Source: Mesorhizobium sp. SOD10 (lineage in GTDB: Bacteria; Pseudomonadota; Alphaproteobacteria; Rhizobiales; Rhizobiaceae). From it: a stretch of DNA of 64,000 nt. This document shows, piece after piece, positions 1 to 8,186 of this stretch. Numbering within the stretch: position 1 is the stretch's first letter; each line of letters starts with the position of its first letter. The stretch covers positions 1 through 64,000 of the forward strand of contig CCNA01000020.1 in the NCBI GenBank assembly GCA_000824805.1, in the 5' to 3' direction. Position numbers and translations under genes: made by a program. A model generated the notes under the pieces. The model was not told the origin of the DNA. It did no database searches and saw only the letters and a program-made list of their open reading frames with translations.

Positions 1-88
1 CCTCGCCCTCGCGGGGACCTTCGAAGCCGACCTCCATGATCTCCAGCGGCTTTCCGGCGGCAACGGCTACGGCGGCACGCGTTTTCAT
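1..88 (-). CDS. frmA: S-(hydroxymethyl)glutathione dehydrogenase, N-terminus only (partial)
   Basis: Only the first 29 codons lie in the window. They read MKTRAAVAVAAGKPLEIMEV and continue with a GP-x-EGE stretch, which is the characteristic start of class III alcohol dehydrogenase (glutathione-dependent formaldehyde dehydrogenase); E. coli FrmA starts in almost the same way. The ATG is at 86-88 and is preceded by a purine-rich GGAAAAA. The enzyme oxidises S-hydroxymethylglutathione, the spontaneous adduct of formaldehyde and glutathione, with NAD. It is the last visible gene of the minus-strand run that begins with the Rieske-type demethylase genes, so it is well placed to remove formaldehyde released by N-demethylation. 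The catalytic zinc residues are outside the window, so the call rests on the N-terminus and context. Confidence 0.8.
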   Translation of the reverse strand, partial: MKTRAAVAVAAGKPLEIMEVGFEGPREGE

Positions 89-142
89 TTTTCCTCTCCC
101 GATTTGATTGGCCGCGACGAGCGCCCGGCCCATGACCGAAAC

Positions 143-793
143 TTATGCCGCGGCCCTGGCGGGCCCGGCCGGAAACACGCCCGACATGACGATGAAGCCC
201 TTGATGCGCTTCACGCGATCGCACCAGCGGCGGATCGCCGGATAATCTTGGCGCGAAATACCGCCTTCCTCCGACAGCATGATGTAGGGGAAGCAGGCAA
301 TGTCGGCGATCGTCGGATGCGGGGCCGAGCAGATCCACTGGCGGCCCTCCTGCTCGGCGAACCATAGATGTTCGTCGAGGATGCGGAACAGCCGATGCGC
401 GCCGGCGCGCGCGGCCTCGATGTCGAAATCATAAAACAGCGCATCGTGCAGTCGGGCGGTCGAGGCGGTTGCGGTGATACCGTCGGCAAACGCCAGCCAT
501 TGGCTGATCTCGCCGAGAAGCGCCGGGTTCTCCCGCGGATACCACGTGCCGGACGGGTCGTATTTCGATGCGAGATAGACCAGGATCGCCTGGGCGTCGC
601 GCAGGATCAGCCCGTCGTCGTCGATCACTGGCAGCTGCCCCAGCGGATTGAGCTTCAAGAACCATTCCGATTTGTGCTCGCGTCCGGGGTAGAAGTCGAC
701 CGGCACGGTCTTGTGGCCGATGCCGAGAAAGCTCATCAGCAGCCGCAATTTGTAGCAATTGCCGGACAGCTCGTAGTCGTAAAGGGTGATCAT
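143..793 (-). CDS. Glutathione S-transferase family protein (NdmE-like position)
   Basis: A 216-aa protein of normal GST length. The N-terminal thioredoxin-like domain starts MITLYDYELSGNCYK and carries the cis-Pro turn in NPLGQLPVI followed by a DAQAILVYLA glutathione-binding helix; an all-helical C-terminal domain follows (about residues 90-205). It lies 9 bases after the reductase gene and just before frmA on the same strand. In the Pseudomonas caffeine cluster a GST homologue, NdmE, is needed structurally for N7-demethylation by NdmC/NdmD, and the same neighbours occur here. Whether this protein binds glutathione catalytically or acts as a scaffold cannot be told from sequence. An ordinary detoxifying GST is the alternative. 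Confidence 0.85.
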   Translation of the reverse strand: MITLYDYELSGNCYKLRLLMSFLGIGHKTVPVDFYPGREHKSEWFLKLNPLGQLPVIDDDGLILRDAQAILVYLASKYDPSGTWYPRENPALLGEISQWLAFADGITATASTARLHDALFYDFDIEAARAGAHRLFRILDEHLWFAEQEGRQWICSAPHPTIADIACFPYIMLSEEGGISRQDYPAIRRWCDRVKRIKGFIVMSGVFPAGPARAAA

Positions 794-802
794 GGGCGTC
801 TC

Positions 803-2569
803 CTAGATGTCGAGCACAAGGCGTGCCGATCTGGCGCGCGAGACGCAGGTCATGATCTTCGTCCCGGCCTTGCGCTCGGCATCGTTGAGATAGACGTCCT
901 GATGGTCGGGCTCGCCTTCGATTACCGTCGCCACGCAGGTGCCACAGGCGCCTTGCTCGCAGGACGACGGCACGTCGATGCCGCTTTCGCGCATCACCTG
1001 AAGGATTGTCTTGCCCGCCGGTACCCGCAGCGTGACGCAGGAGCGCGCCAGCGCCACCTCGAAGCTCGAACTGTCGTCGATCTTGTTGGTGTTCTTGAAA
1101 TATTCGAAATGCACGGCGCTGTCCGGCCAGCCCTGCTCGGCGGCAATCCTGCGCGATGCCTCCAGCATCGGACCGGGGCCGCAGATGTAGAGGTGCATGC
1201 CGTTCCTGTAGTCGGCCAACACGCGGCGAAGTTCGGCGCCGGTGGCGTCCGGCGACAGTCCGAGATGCGGCTTCAGCGCATCGCCGAGCTCAGCCAGCCG
1301 ATCGGCAAAGGCGAGATGCTGCTCACTTTGCGCGAAATAATGCAGCTCGTGCGTCAGATCCTGGTTCTTCAGCGCCCGCGCCATTGCAAGCAGCGGCGTG
1401 ATGCCGATGCCGCCAGCGACGAAGATCGTCTTGATGGCATCGCGGCGCAGCGGGAAATTGTTGCGCGGCTCCGAGATCGCCAGCACGTCGCCTTCGCGCA
1501 CGGTCTCATGCATGCATTTGGAGCCGCCCTTCGAGTCCGGCTCCAGCTTGACGCCGATGGTGAAGCTGGCGGTCTCGCCGGGGCCATTGGTGATGGAATA
1601 CTGACGGATTTCGCCATTGGGCATGTGGACGTCGATATGCGAACCGGGCTGGAAAGTCGGCAGGATGCCCTTGATCGGCCGAAGCTCGAAACCTGCAACG
1701 CCCTCGGCCGCTTGCCACTTACGGGCGACGGTGACTCGCAGCGCCGCCTTGCGGCCATGCGCGGTCACCTCGGGCATTTCGGCAAGCTCGGCCGAGACCC
1801 TTTCATAGACCGGCTCGATCGGCGCTGGCGCCGGTTTGTCGGCGACTTCGCGTTCGACTTCGTCGCGCAGCTTTGAAAGCCTTTCATTGTGGTGGCGCAG
1901 GACGGCGATGCGCTCCTCGCCTTCTTCATCCTGGTCGAGCACGCCACGGATGACCGAACGGTTGGAATCGACCGGCTGGACGAAGAAGACCCCAAGTGTC
2001 TCGGCGGCGCCGTCGCGCGAGCGCAGCGCCACGGCAAAATCCTGGGCGCCTTCAAGGGCGACTTCGGCGCCGTCGCGGTCGAACGCGCCAATGGGCTGGA
2101 AGTGATAGGCCTTCAGCCTCTCGACGACCTTGTCGGCCGGCGCGTTGAGCGGGATGCCGCGCAGGGGAAGCAGCTTGCCCTCGGCAAGGCCGGCGACATC
2201 CGGCACTTCGCCCAGCGCCTCCTCCGAAGACCAGATCAGGCCATAGCGCTCGACCGCCGGATAGGTGCGGTTGGTGATGGTGCGGGCCGGCGCGTCGGCC
2301 GGATGCGCGGGAATATAGGTGCAGCCCGCGGTGCGGTTCGAATAGCGCCAGCCATGATACTGGCACTTCAGCTCGCGGCCGTCATTGATGCCGATCGACA
2401 GCCTCACACCCCGATGCAGGCAGCGGTTTTCCCAGATGTTGACGTAGCCGTCATCGGCCCGCCAGACGGCGAACTCGCGGCCGAGCAACTGGCCATGGAA
2501 CACATGGCGGAACGGTAGATCATGGGCAGCGGCGATCGGATGCCACTGGCTTCTGGCTGCTTCCAGCAT
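803..2569 (-). CDS. Rieske / FMN-NAD reductase / plant-type ferredoxin fusion (NdmD-like)
   Basis: A 588-aa electron-transfer protein. The N-terminal Rieske [2Fe-2S] motif is intact: Cys50-x-His52 and Cys69-x2-His72. Residues about 100-260 look like a degenerate remainder of a Rieske-oxygenase fold. From about 275 there is a phthalate-dioxygenase-reductase type module: flavin-binding RQYSITN (322-328), NAD-binding GGIGITPLL (386-394) and CGPGPM (463-468). The C-terminus is a plant-type ferredoxin with Cys537, 542, 545 and 575. This Rieske + FMN/NAD + ferredoxin order is the unusual architecture of NdmD. The open frame extends 81 codons upstream, but ATG 2567-2569 is chosen because it has GGAGACGACCA before it and starts the Rieske homology. 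It would pass electrons from NADH to the Rieske-less subunits encoded just upstream. Confidence 0.92.
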   Translation of the reverse strand: MLEAARSQWHPIAAAHDLPFRHVFHGQLLGREFAVWRADDGYVNIWENRCLHRGVRLSIGINDGRELKCQYHGWRYSNRTAGCTYIPAHPADAPARTITNRTYPAVERYGLIWSSEEALGEVPDVAGLAEGKLLPLRGIPLNAPADKVVERLKAYHFQPIGAFDRDGAEVALEGAQDFAVALRSRDGAAETLGVFFVQPVDSNRSVIRGVLDQDEEGEERIAVLRHHNERLSKLRDEVEREVADKPAPAPIEPVYERVSAELAEMPEVTAHGRKAALRVTVARKWQAAEGVAGFELRPIKGILPTFQPGSHIDVHMPNGEIRQYSITNGPGETASFTIGVKLEPDSKGGSKCMHETVREGDVLAISEPRNNFPLRRDAIKTIFVAGGIGITPLLAMARALKNQDLTHELHYFAQSEQHLAFADRLAELGDALKPHLGLSPDATGAELRRVLADYRNGMHLYICGPGPMLEASRRIAAEQGWPDSAVHFEYFKNTNKIDDSSSFEVALARSCVTLRVPAGKTILQVMRESGIDVPSSCEQGACGTCVATVIEGEPDHQDVYLNDAERKAGTKIMTCVSRARSARLVLDI

Positions 2570-2592
2570 TGGTCGTCTCCAAAAATGTCCGG

Positions 2593-3483
2593 TCAAGCCG
2601 CGGCCGGAATGACCCCGTAGGTCACGCCCTTCTGGCTGAGCCAGCGCCGGTAGGCGATCGCCGATTTGTCGGCGCGGATGGGAGTCTCGGCGCGCGGATC
2701 GAGCGGCAGACGCTTCGGCACCTGGTTTTCCAGGATCGGCTTGTCCTGACCGAAGATCGTCTGCTGAAAGCGCTTGATCACCTTGTCCTCGCTGTTCTCG
2801 TCCAGCACACAAAGCAGCATATGCGCGCGCACATGCTCCTGGTCGACCGGCTGGAGGAAGATGGCGATCACGTCGCGTCGGCTCTCATCGACCGGGCTCG
2901 ATTTATAAAGTACCGAGCAATAGGGATGCGGCACGCGATAGACATAGTCGACATCCGCGCCGCCCTCCGACGCGGTCGATGCCATCGGCTGGAAGAAGCG
3001 GCAGCGCGTGGCGAGAATCTCGTCGCGGTCGACCGAGATCTCGACATCATATTCCTTAACCTCGGTGTGCGGCTCGGCGCCGAGGATGTCGGTATGCACG
3101 TAAGGGAAATGGCCCATGTCGAGAAAATTCTCGATGGCGCGTGGCGCCGAGACATTCACGCCGAAGGTAGCGGCATTGAGCCGGCGGCGGTCGGGCTCAG
3201 CATATTCCGGGATCGGGAAGAGCTCGGCCGGCGGCGAGCCCAATGAGGTCCAGACATAACCATAGGCGCTTTTTGCCGGCAGCCTGTCGGCGGCTGCAAC
3301 CTCGTCGGCGCGGCGCAGGTCCGGCCGCGAGCGCCAGACGACCGGCTCGCCATCCACGCCAACAGCGAAACTAAGGCGCTCCTCGAGCAGCACGGTCCGC
3401 TGGACGGCGCCGGGGGCGATCTCGGCGATCGCGCCCACCGGATGCCAGAGATTGAGGACCACGGGATCCGTGCATTTGGTCAT
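2593..3483 (-). CDS. Rieske-less aromatic-oxygenase-type catalytic subunit (NdmC-like), intact copy
   Basis: A 296-aa non-heme iron oxygenase alpha-subunit catalytic domain. The mononuclear iron motif is present as N119-x2-D122-x2-H125-x4-H130, and a late QDKPILENQ segment (246-254) matches the C-terminal part of VanA/Ndm-type enzymes. The N-terminus begins like a Rieske domain (NLWHPVG) but has no CxH...CxxH cluster site, so the subunit cannot carry its own [2Fe-2S] centre. NdmC, the N7-demethylase of Pseudomonas putida CBB5, has the same lack and borrows the extra Rieske domain of NdmD; the NdmD-like gene follows after 23 bases here. ATG 3481-3483 is preceded by AAAGGAACG and starts the homology; the 45 upstream in-frame codons overlap the previous gene. 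The substrate is not known; an N-methyl group is inferred. Confidence 0.88.
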   Translation of the reverse strand: MTKCTDPVVLNLWHPVGAIAEIAPGAVQRTVLLEERLSFAVGVDGEPVVWRSRPDLRRADEVAAADRLPAKSAYGYVWTSLGSPPAELFPIPEYAEPDRRRLNAATFGVNVSAPRAIENFLDMGHFPYVHTDILGAEPHTEVKEYDVEISVDRDEILATRCRFFQPMASTASEGGADVDYVYRVPHPYCSVLYKSSPVDESRRDVIAIFLQPVDQEHVRAHMLLCVLDENSEDKVIKRFQQTIFGQDKPILENQVPKRLPLDPRAETPIRADKSAIAYRRWLSQKGVTYGVIPAAA

Positions 3484-3517
3484 AACATCGTTCCTTTGCA
3501 TGCCGCGGACATCGTGA

Positions 3518-4373
3518 TCAGGCCCGCGCCGGTATGGCGCCGTAGGTGACGGCGCGGTCGCGCAGCCAGCGCCGGTAGGAGACCGAAACGGCATCGGCGC
3601 GGATCGGCGTTTCGGCACGCGGGTCGAGCGGCAGGCGCTTGGGTATCTGGTTTTCGAGAATCGGTTTGTCCTGCGCGAAGATCAATTGCATGAAGCTGCG
3701 CACCGTCGCAGCCTCCATGCCTTCCTTGAGGTAGCAGAGATAGGGATGCGATGCAGTTCTCTTCATCGACGGGCTGCACGAACAGCGTGATGACGTCGAG
3801 CCGATGCTTCTGGATCGGATTGCTCTTGTATAGCGCCACCGTGTAGGGCCGCATCACCTTGTAGATATAGTCGACGACGAAGCCTTCCTTGGCCGTGGGC
3901 GAGGCGATCGGCTGGTAGAACTTGCACTCCGTCGCCAGCACCTCGTCTTCGGCGGTGATCTCGACGTTGTAGGGCGCCACCTCGGTGTGCGGCTCCTCAC
4001 CCAGCCAGCCGGTGTGGACGAAAGGGAAGTGGCCCATATCGAGGAAATTCTCTACGGCGCGCAAACCGGAAACCTTGACCGCGATAGACCCGCCGCTGAC
4101 GAGATGACGGTCCGCTTCGTTTGCCTCGGGAATAAAGACGATATCGCGCCAGGGTTTGTCGAGACAGGTCCAGACGAAGCCGTAGCGCTCTGCCGATTTC
4201 AGCGCGGCGCCTGTATCGCTGCGAATGACCTCGAAGCGCCCCGAGCGCTCGCGGACGACAAGATCGACGCCAAGCAGGCATGTCGGAAACGGCTTATCCG
4301 GGGAGAGCGATTCCCGGTCGGCGACGATGTGCCAGTCGTTCAGGAGCTCGCGGTCGACGCAGTGGGTAGCCAT
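3518..4373 (-). pseudogene. Rieske-less oxygenase catalytic subunit, second NdmC-like copy, frameshifted
   Basis: A close paralogue of the next gene. Frame 1 starts at ATG 4371-4373 (GGAAGGG eight bases before it), lacks the Rieske cysteines and histidines, and keeps the iron motif N109-x2-D112-x2-H115-x4-H120. Homology breaks after FVQPVDEENCIA (about residue 209, near 3745-3765) and resumes in the +1 frame as SHPYLCYLKEG...LIFAQDKPILENQ, ending at 3518. By alignment with the intact copy, two missing bases fit better than one extra base (28 nt where the paralogue has 30). Unrepaired, frame 1 runs on to 3480 with unrelated sequence and loses the C-terminal iron-ligand segment. It could be a real inactivation or a sequencing error; the rest of the gene shows no decay, which favours an error or a very recent mutation. 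Confidence 0.8.
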
Positions 4374-4396
4374 AGGCATCCCTTCCAACTCGGCTA

Positions 4397-4524
4397 GCCC
4401 TTCACCATGAACCTAGCCCGGCGTTTGACAAGACGAAAACACAAGATTGGATATCAATCAATGACTTTTTGTCGGCCAAAACTCATTTTTGTGTTGACAG
4501 GTTCTGAGTATTGACTTCCGATGC
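4397..4524. promoter_or_regulatory. Divergent promoter region between the demethylase genes and the GntR gene
   Basis: This AT-rich stretch separates the minus-strand oxygenase operon from the plus-strand regulator and importer. A consensus TTGACA lies at 4494-4499, but no good -10 box sits at the right distance before the ATG at 4525, so the exact promoter is not settled. I see no clear GntR-type inverted repeat; GATATC at 4450-4455 is the only short palindrome. The location is nevertheless where the GntR regulator would be expected to bind. Confidence 0.4.
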
Positions 4525-5460
4525 ATGAAATTTCTGAATCTGGGATATGCCCGTCCTGACGGCGCATGTCTTCGCTACGGTAAGCCTGCTGATAATGTCC
4601 TCGAACCCGCGGAGAGCCGCGCCTTGAGCAGCCGTTCCCAGACGATAGCGGATATTCTCACGCGCGCCATCATCGACCATCGGCTGGTCCCCGGCTGCAA
4701 GCTCGGCGAGCGCGAGTTATCCGAGATTTTCGACGTCAGCCGCATCGTCGTGCGTCAGGCGCTGATACGGCTCGCCGATGACGGGCTGGCGCAGATCGAA
4801 CGCAATCGCGGCGCCTTCGTCGCAAAGCCCAGTATGCAAGAGGCGATGGAGATCTATGACGCGCTGACGCTCGTCGAACAGGGCGTCGCCGCGCAGCTCA
4901 GCGATCGGCTCGGCCCTGCCGGATGGGCGGAGTTGCGCCAGCATGTCGAGCGCCAGCGTCAGGCCGTCGCCTCAGGCAATGACGCGCTGGCCGACGTGCT
5001 AGGCCAGGAGTTCCACACCGTCTTCGTGCGCTTGAGCCGCAACAAGGTTATGCAGGAAATCCATGCGCAGCTCGTGCGCCGCACTACGCTGCTGCGCTCG
5101 TTGATCACCGCCGACTTCGACTATTGCAATTTGCTCGACGACCATTCGCGCGTCGTCGACCTCCTGGAAAAGGGCCGGCTGAAACAGGCCATGGACCTCA
5201 TCGACACGCATCACCGCACGGTAGTGCGCGGCTACATCATGGACCGCGAGGTGTTTCCGGAGATGACGCCGGCCGAGGCGCTCGCGCCCTATCTCGACGG
5301 CAAGGCTGACGGCGCGACGCCGATTGCGCCGCGAAAGCCGGCAAAATCGTCCGGGAATGGCGACGGTACGGCGCATGCGCATGTCCATCTCCCCAAGCAA
5401 GATCCGGCACCGAAAAGCCGGGCATCGGCCAAAAAAACCAACAGAGGGTTACCAGCATGA
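4525..5460 (+). CDS. GntR-family transcriptional regulator (FadR subfamily)
   Basis: A 311-aa regulator. After about 35 poorly conserved residues comes a winged helix-turn-helix (about 40-105; GERELSEIFDVSRIVVRQALIRL) and then an all-helical FCD ligand-binding domain (about 110-255) with conserved His and Asp residues typical of metal/carboxylate binding (EFHTVF, DDHSRVVDLL, HHRTVV). Residues about 265-311 form a Lys/Ala/Pro-rich basic tail that most FadR-type proteins lack. The start is uncertain: homology begins near residue 36, so a later non-ATG start is possible. Its stop overlaps the ATG of the BMP binding protein by four bases (ATGA, 5457-5460), which implies translational coupling. 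It probably controls both the importer and the divergent demethylase genes. Confidence 0.88.
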   Translation: MKFLNLGYARPDGACLRYGKPADNVLEPAESRALSSRSQTIADILTRAIIDHRLVPGCKLGERELSEIFDVSRIVVRQALIRLADDGLAQIERNRGAFVAKPSMQEAMEIYDALTLVEQGVAAQLSDRLGPAGWAELRQHVERQRQAVASGNDALADVLGQEFHTVFVRLSRNKVMQEIHAQLVRRTTLLRSLITADFDYCNLLDDHSRVVDLLEKGRLKQAMDLIDTHHRTVVRGYIMDREVFPEMTPAEALAPYLDGKADGATPIAPRKPAKSSGNGDGTAHAHVHLPKQDPAPKSRASAKKTNRGLPA

Positions 5461-6551
5461 ACGACCTGACAAGACGCGGATTCCTGAAATACAGCGGCGC
5501 GCTCGGCGCGGCATTGGGCACCGGCGGCCTGAGCACCATCGCCAGGGCCGACGACGTGCTCAAGATCGGCGTCGTCTATGTCTCGCCGATCGCCGAGATC
5601 GGCTGGACCAAGCAGCACAGTCTCGGCGTCGAGGCGATCAAGTCCGAGTTCGGCGACAAGGCGAAGCTCACCGTCATCGACAACATCTTCATGCCGCAGG
5701 ACGCCGAGCGCATCTTCCGCGAGCTCGCCAGCGCCGGCAATCAGTTGATCTTCGGCACCAGCTTCTCGCATGGCACGCCGATGCAGAAGGTCGCCCCGCG
5801 CTTCCCCAAGATTGCGTTCGAGCACTGCTCGGGCATCGTCCATCTCGCCAATCTCGGCACTTTCGAGGCCAAGTACTACGAGGGCACTTTCGTCGCCGGC
5901 GCGGCGGGAGGCTACATGTCGAAGTCGGGCAAGATCGGCTTCATCGGCGGCTTCCCGATCCCTGACATCGTCGGCCCTGCCAACGCGCTGCTACTCGGCG
6001 CGCAGAGCGTTAATCCGAACGCCACCTGCAACGCCATCTTCCTCAATTCCTGGTTCGATCCGGGCAAGGAGAAGGAGGCGGCCAAGACGCTGCTTTCGCA
6101 AGGCTGCGACGTCATCTGCTCGATGACCGATACGGCGACCGGCGTGCAGGTCGCCGGCGAAGGCGGGGCGTGGTCGATCGGCTATGCCAGCGACATGTCG
6201 AAATTTGCCTCCGGCAAGCAGCTGACCTCTTTCGTGCTCGACTGGACGAGCGACTATGTCGGCGCTGCCAAGGCCGTCGCTGCCGGCACCTGGAAGCCTG
6301 AAGTGCGCTGGGGCGGGCTGGCCGCGGGGGTGGTCAAGATGGCCCCCTATAATGAAGGGATTCCGGCCGACGCCAAGGCCAAGCTGAAGCAGCTCGAAGC
6401 CGATATCGGCAGCGGCAAGGTGCATCCCTATGGCGGCGAGCTGAAGGACCAGGACGGCAACGTCAAGGTCGCGGCCGGATCGGTGCTCTCCGACGACGGC
6501 ATTCGCGGCATGAACTGGTTCGTAAAGGGAATGATCGGCAAGCTGAGCTGA
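5457..6551 (+). CDS. BMP-family ABC transporter substrate-binding lipoprotein-like protein
   Basis: A 364-aa periplasmic binding protein of the Bmp/Med family, which binds nucleosides, purines and related compounds. A twin-arginine-type signal (TRRGFLKYSG, residues 5-14) and hydrophobic stretch end near ARA|DD. The mature part opens with LKIGVVYVSPIAEIGW, the family pattern, and has the internal AGAAGGYMSKSGKIGFIGG and MTDTATGVQVAGEGG segments. There is no lipobox cysteine. It is coupled to the GntR gene and precedes an ATPase and two permeases of the same system. The family and the neighbouring demethylase genes suggest a purine-like or methylxanthine-like ligand; this is an inference. Confidence 0.9.
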   Translation: MNDLTRRGFLKYSGALGAALGTGGLSTIARADDVLKIGVVYVSPIAEIGWTKQHSLGVEAIKSEFGDKAKLTVIDNIFMPQDAERIFRELASAGNQLIFGTSFSHGTPMQKVAPRFPKIAFEHCSGIVHLANLGTFEAKYYEGTFVAGAAGGYMSKSGKIGFIGGFPIPDIVGPANALLLGAQSVNPNATCNAIFLNSWFDPGKEKEAAKTLLSQGCDVICSMTDTATGVQVAGEGGAWSIGYASDMSKFASGKQLTSFVLDWTSDYVGAAKAVAAGTWKPEVRWGGLAAGVVKMAPYNEGIPADAKAKLKQLEADIGSGKVHPYGGELKDQDGNVKVAAGSVLSDDGIRGMNWFVKGMIGKLS

Positions 6552-6570
6552 TCAACTGCGAAGGACCGAG

Positions 6571-6600
6571 GAGACGCCGAGGCCATCTTCGGCATCTCCC
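6571..6600 (+). promoter_or_regulatory. Intercistronic hairpin between binding-protein and ATPase genes
   Basis: Arms GGAGACGCCGA (6571-6581) and TCGGCATCTCC (6590-6600) pair with one mismatch around an 8-base loop. No U-run follows, so it is not a classical terminator. Such hairpins after binding-protein genes often protect the upstream mRNA, giving more binding protein than ATPase. Confidence 0.55.
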
Positions 6601-6644
6601 CGCCGGTTCCCGTCCAACCTCGCTGCAAGCCCGGCAGGACCGCC

Positions 6645-8186
6645 ATGCATCCGCGACTTGAATTGCGCAACATCTCCAAGCGCTATCCTGGCGTCCTCGC
6701 CAATGACGACGTCTCACTGGCGATTCAGCCCGGCGAGATCCATGCCGTTCTTGGCGAAAACGGCGCTGGCAAATCGACCCTGATGAAGATCATCTACGGC
6801 GCGGCGCAAGCCGATTCCGGTGAGATCTATTGCGACGGCAATCTGATCACCGCGCACAATCCGGCAATGTCGCGCGCGCTCGGCATCGAAATGGTCTACC
6901 AGCATTTTGCACTGTTCGAGTCGGTCTCGGTCGTCGAGAACATCGCGCTCTCGGCAAGCAGCGCTTTTAATCTGCCTTCGCTCGCCGAAAAGATCCGCGA
7001 ACTTTCGCTGCGCTACGGCATGCCCATCGATCCGTATCGCCAGGTGCATGATCTTTCGGTCGGGGAACGGCAACGCGTCGAAATCGTGCGCTGCCTCTTG
7101 CAGGCGCCAAAGCTCCTGATCCTCGACGAGCCGACCTCGGTGCTGACGCCGCAAGCCGTGGCCAAGCTCTTCGACACCCTTCGCCAGCTGGCCGCCGAAG
7201 GCTGCTCGATCGTCTATATCAGCCACAAGCTCGATGAGGTGCAGGAGCTCTGCGACACCGCCACGGTGCTGCGCAACGGCAAGGTCACAGGGATAGCGCG
7301 CCCCAAGGAGACGACGTCGCTCGAGCTCGCCCGCATGATGGTCGGCTCCAAGCTGCCCGAAATGCATGTCAGCCCGGCGGCGCCGAGCGAAAAGCCTGTG
7401 CTCGAAGTCAGGAAACTGTCGGCCAAGGCAAGGGATCATTTTGGCGTCGATCTGAGCGATGTCTCGTTCAACGTCCATGGCGGCGAGATCGTCGGCCTTG
7501 CGGGCGTCTCGGGCAACGGCCAGGCCGAGCTCATTGCCCTGCTCAGCGGCGAGCGCCGGCATGCGCAAGCTGACGCGATCAAAATCGATGGAATATCCGC
7601 CGCAACGCTGCGCCCCGACGAGCGCCGCCAGCTCGGCCTCGCCTTCGTTCCGGAAGAGCGGCTCGGGCGAGGCGCGGTGCCGTCGCACACGCTGTGGGAA
7701 AACGCGGTGCTGACGGCCCATCGCTTCGGCACGGTCCGCAAAGGCCTCGTCGACCGCCGGAGAGCCGCCGCCTTCGCCGCCAACATCATCGACCGGTTCA
7801 AGGTCAAGGCCAACGGCCCGGGTGCCACGGCGCAGAGCTTGTCCGGCGGCAATCTGCAAAAATTCATCGTCGGGCGCGAGATTGCGCTGGCGCCGAAGCT
7901 GCTTCTGGTCTCGCAGCCGACCTGGGGCGTCGATGTCGGGGCGAGCGCCTTCATCCGCCAGACTATCATCGACCTCAGCCGCGCCGGCACGGCGGTGTTC
8001 ATCGTTTCTGAAGAGCTCGACGAGTTGTTCGAGATCTGCGACCGGCTGCTGGTGATCTGCCAAGGCCGCGTGTCGCCGCCGTTGGTCCGCACGAGCACGG
8101 ACCGCGAGGAGATCGGGCTTTTGATGACCGGCCGAACGATGGGCAAGGACCAGATGGGAAGCAGCAGCGTTGCACTACAGGATTGA
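6645..8186 (+). CDS. ABC transporter ATP-binding protein, duplicated domains (nucleoside/BMP-type importer)
   Basis: A 513-aa ATPase with two nucleotide-binding domains. Domain 1 (about 5-235) has Walker A GENGAGKS, signature LSVGERQRVEIV and Walker B LLILDEPTSVL. Domain 2 (about 255-500) has a degenerate Walker A (GVSGNGQAE), signature LSGGNLQKFIVGREI, and an altered Walker B LLLVSQPTWGVDVG in which the usual Asp-Glu is Ser-Gln. Only the first site should hydrolyse ATP well; this asymmetry is normal for the YufO/NupA-type branch. It lies between the BMP binding protein and the permeases and its end overlaps the first permease gene. Confidence 0.93.
   Translation: MHPRLELRNISKRYPGVLANDDVSLAIQPGEIHAVLGENGAGKSTLMKIIYGAAQADSGEIYCDGNLITAHNPAMSRALGIEMVYQHFALFESVSVVENIALSASSAFNLPSLAEKIRELSLRYGMPIDPYRQVHDLSVGERQRVEIVRCLLQAPKLLILDEPTSVLTPQAVAKLFDTLRQLAAEGCSIVYISHKLDEVQELCDTATVLRNGKVTGIARPKETTSLELARMMVGSKLPEMHVSPAAPSEKPVLEVRKLSAKARDHFGVDLSDVSFNVHGGEIVGLAGVSGNGQAELIALLSGERRHAQADAIKIDGISAATLRPDERRQLGLAFVPEERLGRGAVPSHTLWENAVLTAHRFGTVRKGLVDRRRAAAFAANIIDRFKVKANGPGATAQSLSGGNLQKFIVGREIALAPKLLLVSQPTWGVDVGASAFIRQTIIDLSRAGTAVFIVSEELDELFEICDRLLVICQGRVSPPLVRTSTDREEIGLLMTGRTMGKDQMGSSSVALQD

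Noticed and set aside
368..1876. 502-codon plus-strand frame over the reductase gene
   Set aside because: Antisense shadow of a high-GC gene; no motifs, whereas the minus strand has complete Rieske, flavin, NAD and ferredoxin motifs.
2570..2812. N-terminal 81-codon extension of the reductase
   Set aside because: Overlaps the preceding oxygenase gene and lacks homology; ATG 2567-2569 has a good ribosome-binding site and starts the Rieske domain.
4494..4499. TTGACA as a full promoter for the GntR gene
   Set aside because: A -10 at 16-18 bases would fall on or after the start codon and shows no match; kept only as part of the intergenic region.
6714..8063. 449-codon minus-strand frame over the ATPase gene
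   Set aside because: Shadow frame rich in Arg, Asp and Gly with no family pattern; opposite strand has Walker motifs.
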